Source of the DNA: Pseudomonas tructae
Lineage (GTDB): Bacteria; Pseudomonadota; Gammaproteobacteria; Pseudomonadales; Pseudomonadaceae
Direction: 5' to 3'
Length of the DNA: 64,000 bases
Assembly (NCBI RefSeq): GCF_004214895.1
Contig: NZ_CP035952.1
Coordinates: 3,916,501-3,980,500, forward strand
Shown here: one piece after another, positions 61,558-64,000 of the stretch
Position numbering within the stretch: the first letter of the stretch is position 1
Layout of the letters: each line of letters starts with the position of its first letter
Made by a program: the position numbers and the translations under genes
The notes under the pieces: generated by a model
What the model was told of the DNA's origin: nothing
Seen by the model: only the letters and a program-made list of their open reading frames with translations
Database searches by the model: none

Positions 61558-61565
<8 letters not shown>
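58206..61565 (-). CDS. Single-module pyoverdine NRPS, C-A-T
   Basis: A 1119-aa synthetase with one C domain ([24 protein letters not shown] near residue 187), one A domain (about 500-1000) and one T domain (GGHSL near 1057), with no E or TE. The A pocket reads DGEACGGVT, identical to the terminal module of the cluster, and I read it as hydroxyornithine-type, with Lys as an alternative. ATG 61565 overlaps the previous stop by 8 bp and the next gene starts one base after its own stop, so all are translationally coupled. The acidic C-terminal helix (EDLSDLHDLLAELEA) should dock to the next synthetase. A stand-alone single-module gene is unusual between multi-module ones. Confidence 0.9.

Positions 61566-64000
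<2,435 letters not shown>

Overview
This is a Pseudomonas chromosome segment, most likely from the P. putida or P. fluorescens groups. The evidence is a complete set of pyoverdine maturation, export and uptake genes, two promoters matching the PvdS iron-starvation (IS) box, REP elements beginning ATCGCGGGGCAAG, and pseudomonad-type housekeeping genes. DNA from about 5 kb onward is uniformly GC-rich; the first 1.7 kb is visibly less so.

1-5 kb: one end of a prophage or phage-derived island. A YdaS/Cro-like gene faces left and a LexA/CI-type repressor faces right, with repeated TAAAC-N5-GTTTA operators between them. A rightward operon follows: small LuxR-type HTH protein, CsrA/RsmA homologue, 47-aa ORF, DUF1566-like protein, excisionase-like protein and tyrosine integrase. 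The integrase ends 132 bp from the 3' end of a tRNA-Val(GAC) gene, the probable attachment site. The rest of the element lies left of the window.

5-16.3 kb: core genes with no shared theme. They are a PuuB-like amine oxidase, a C39-like lipoprotein lacking the catalytic Cys, a 58-aa membrane protein, a TerC-family protein, a small lipoprotein, NhaR, SstT, YceH, a shikimate-dehydrogenase homologue, a 60-aa protein, a Gfo/Idh/MocA oxidoreductase, a GNAT acetyltransferase, PbpG and a coiled-coil protein of unknown function. REP elements and hairpin terminators separate several of them.

16.3-27.3 kb: pyoverdine maturation and transport. pvdMNO and pvdA-pvdE each follow a clear IS box. fpvA, encoding the ferripyoverdine receptor with an N-terminal signalling domain, follows a Fur-box-like site. 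Downstream are a 459-bp element of nested inverted repeats, a REP, and an alpha/beta hydrolase lying at the end of the NRPS operon.

27.4-64 kb (all minus strand): five consecutive non-ribosomal peptide synthetase genes, overlapping or nearly touching, read from 64 kb down to 27.4 kb. The most upstream is cut by the window edge and the last ends in a thioesterase. Reading the adenylation pockets by eye, the visible part of the peptide is X - hOrn-type(?) - D-Ser - Gly - Ser - D-Thr - Thr - D-basic - Ser - hOrn-type(?). PvdA would supply N5-hydroxyornithine, the synthetases build the acylated precursor, PvdE exports it, PvdM/N/O mature it in the periplasm, and FpvA recovers the ferric form. The chromophore synthetase PvdL, PvdS, FpvI/FpvR, PvdH, PvdF, PvdP and PvdQ are not in the window and must be encoded elsewhere.
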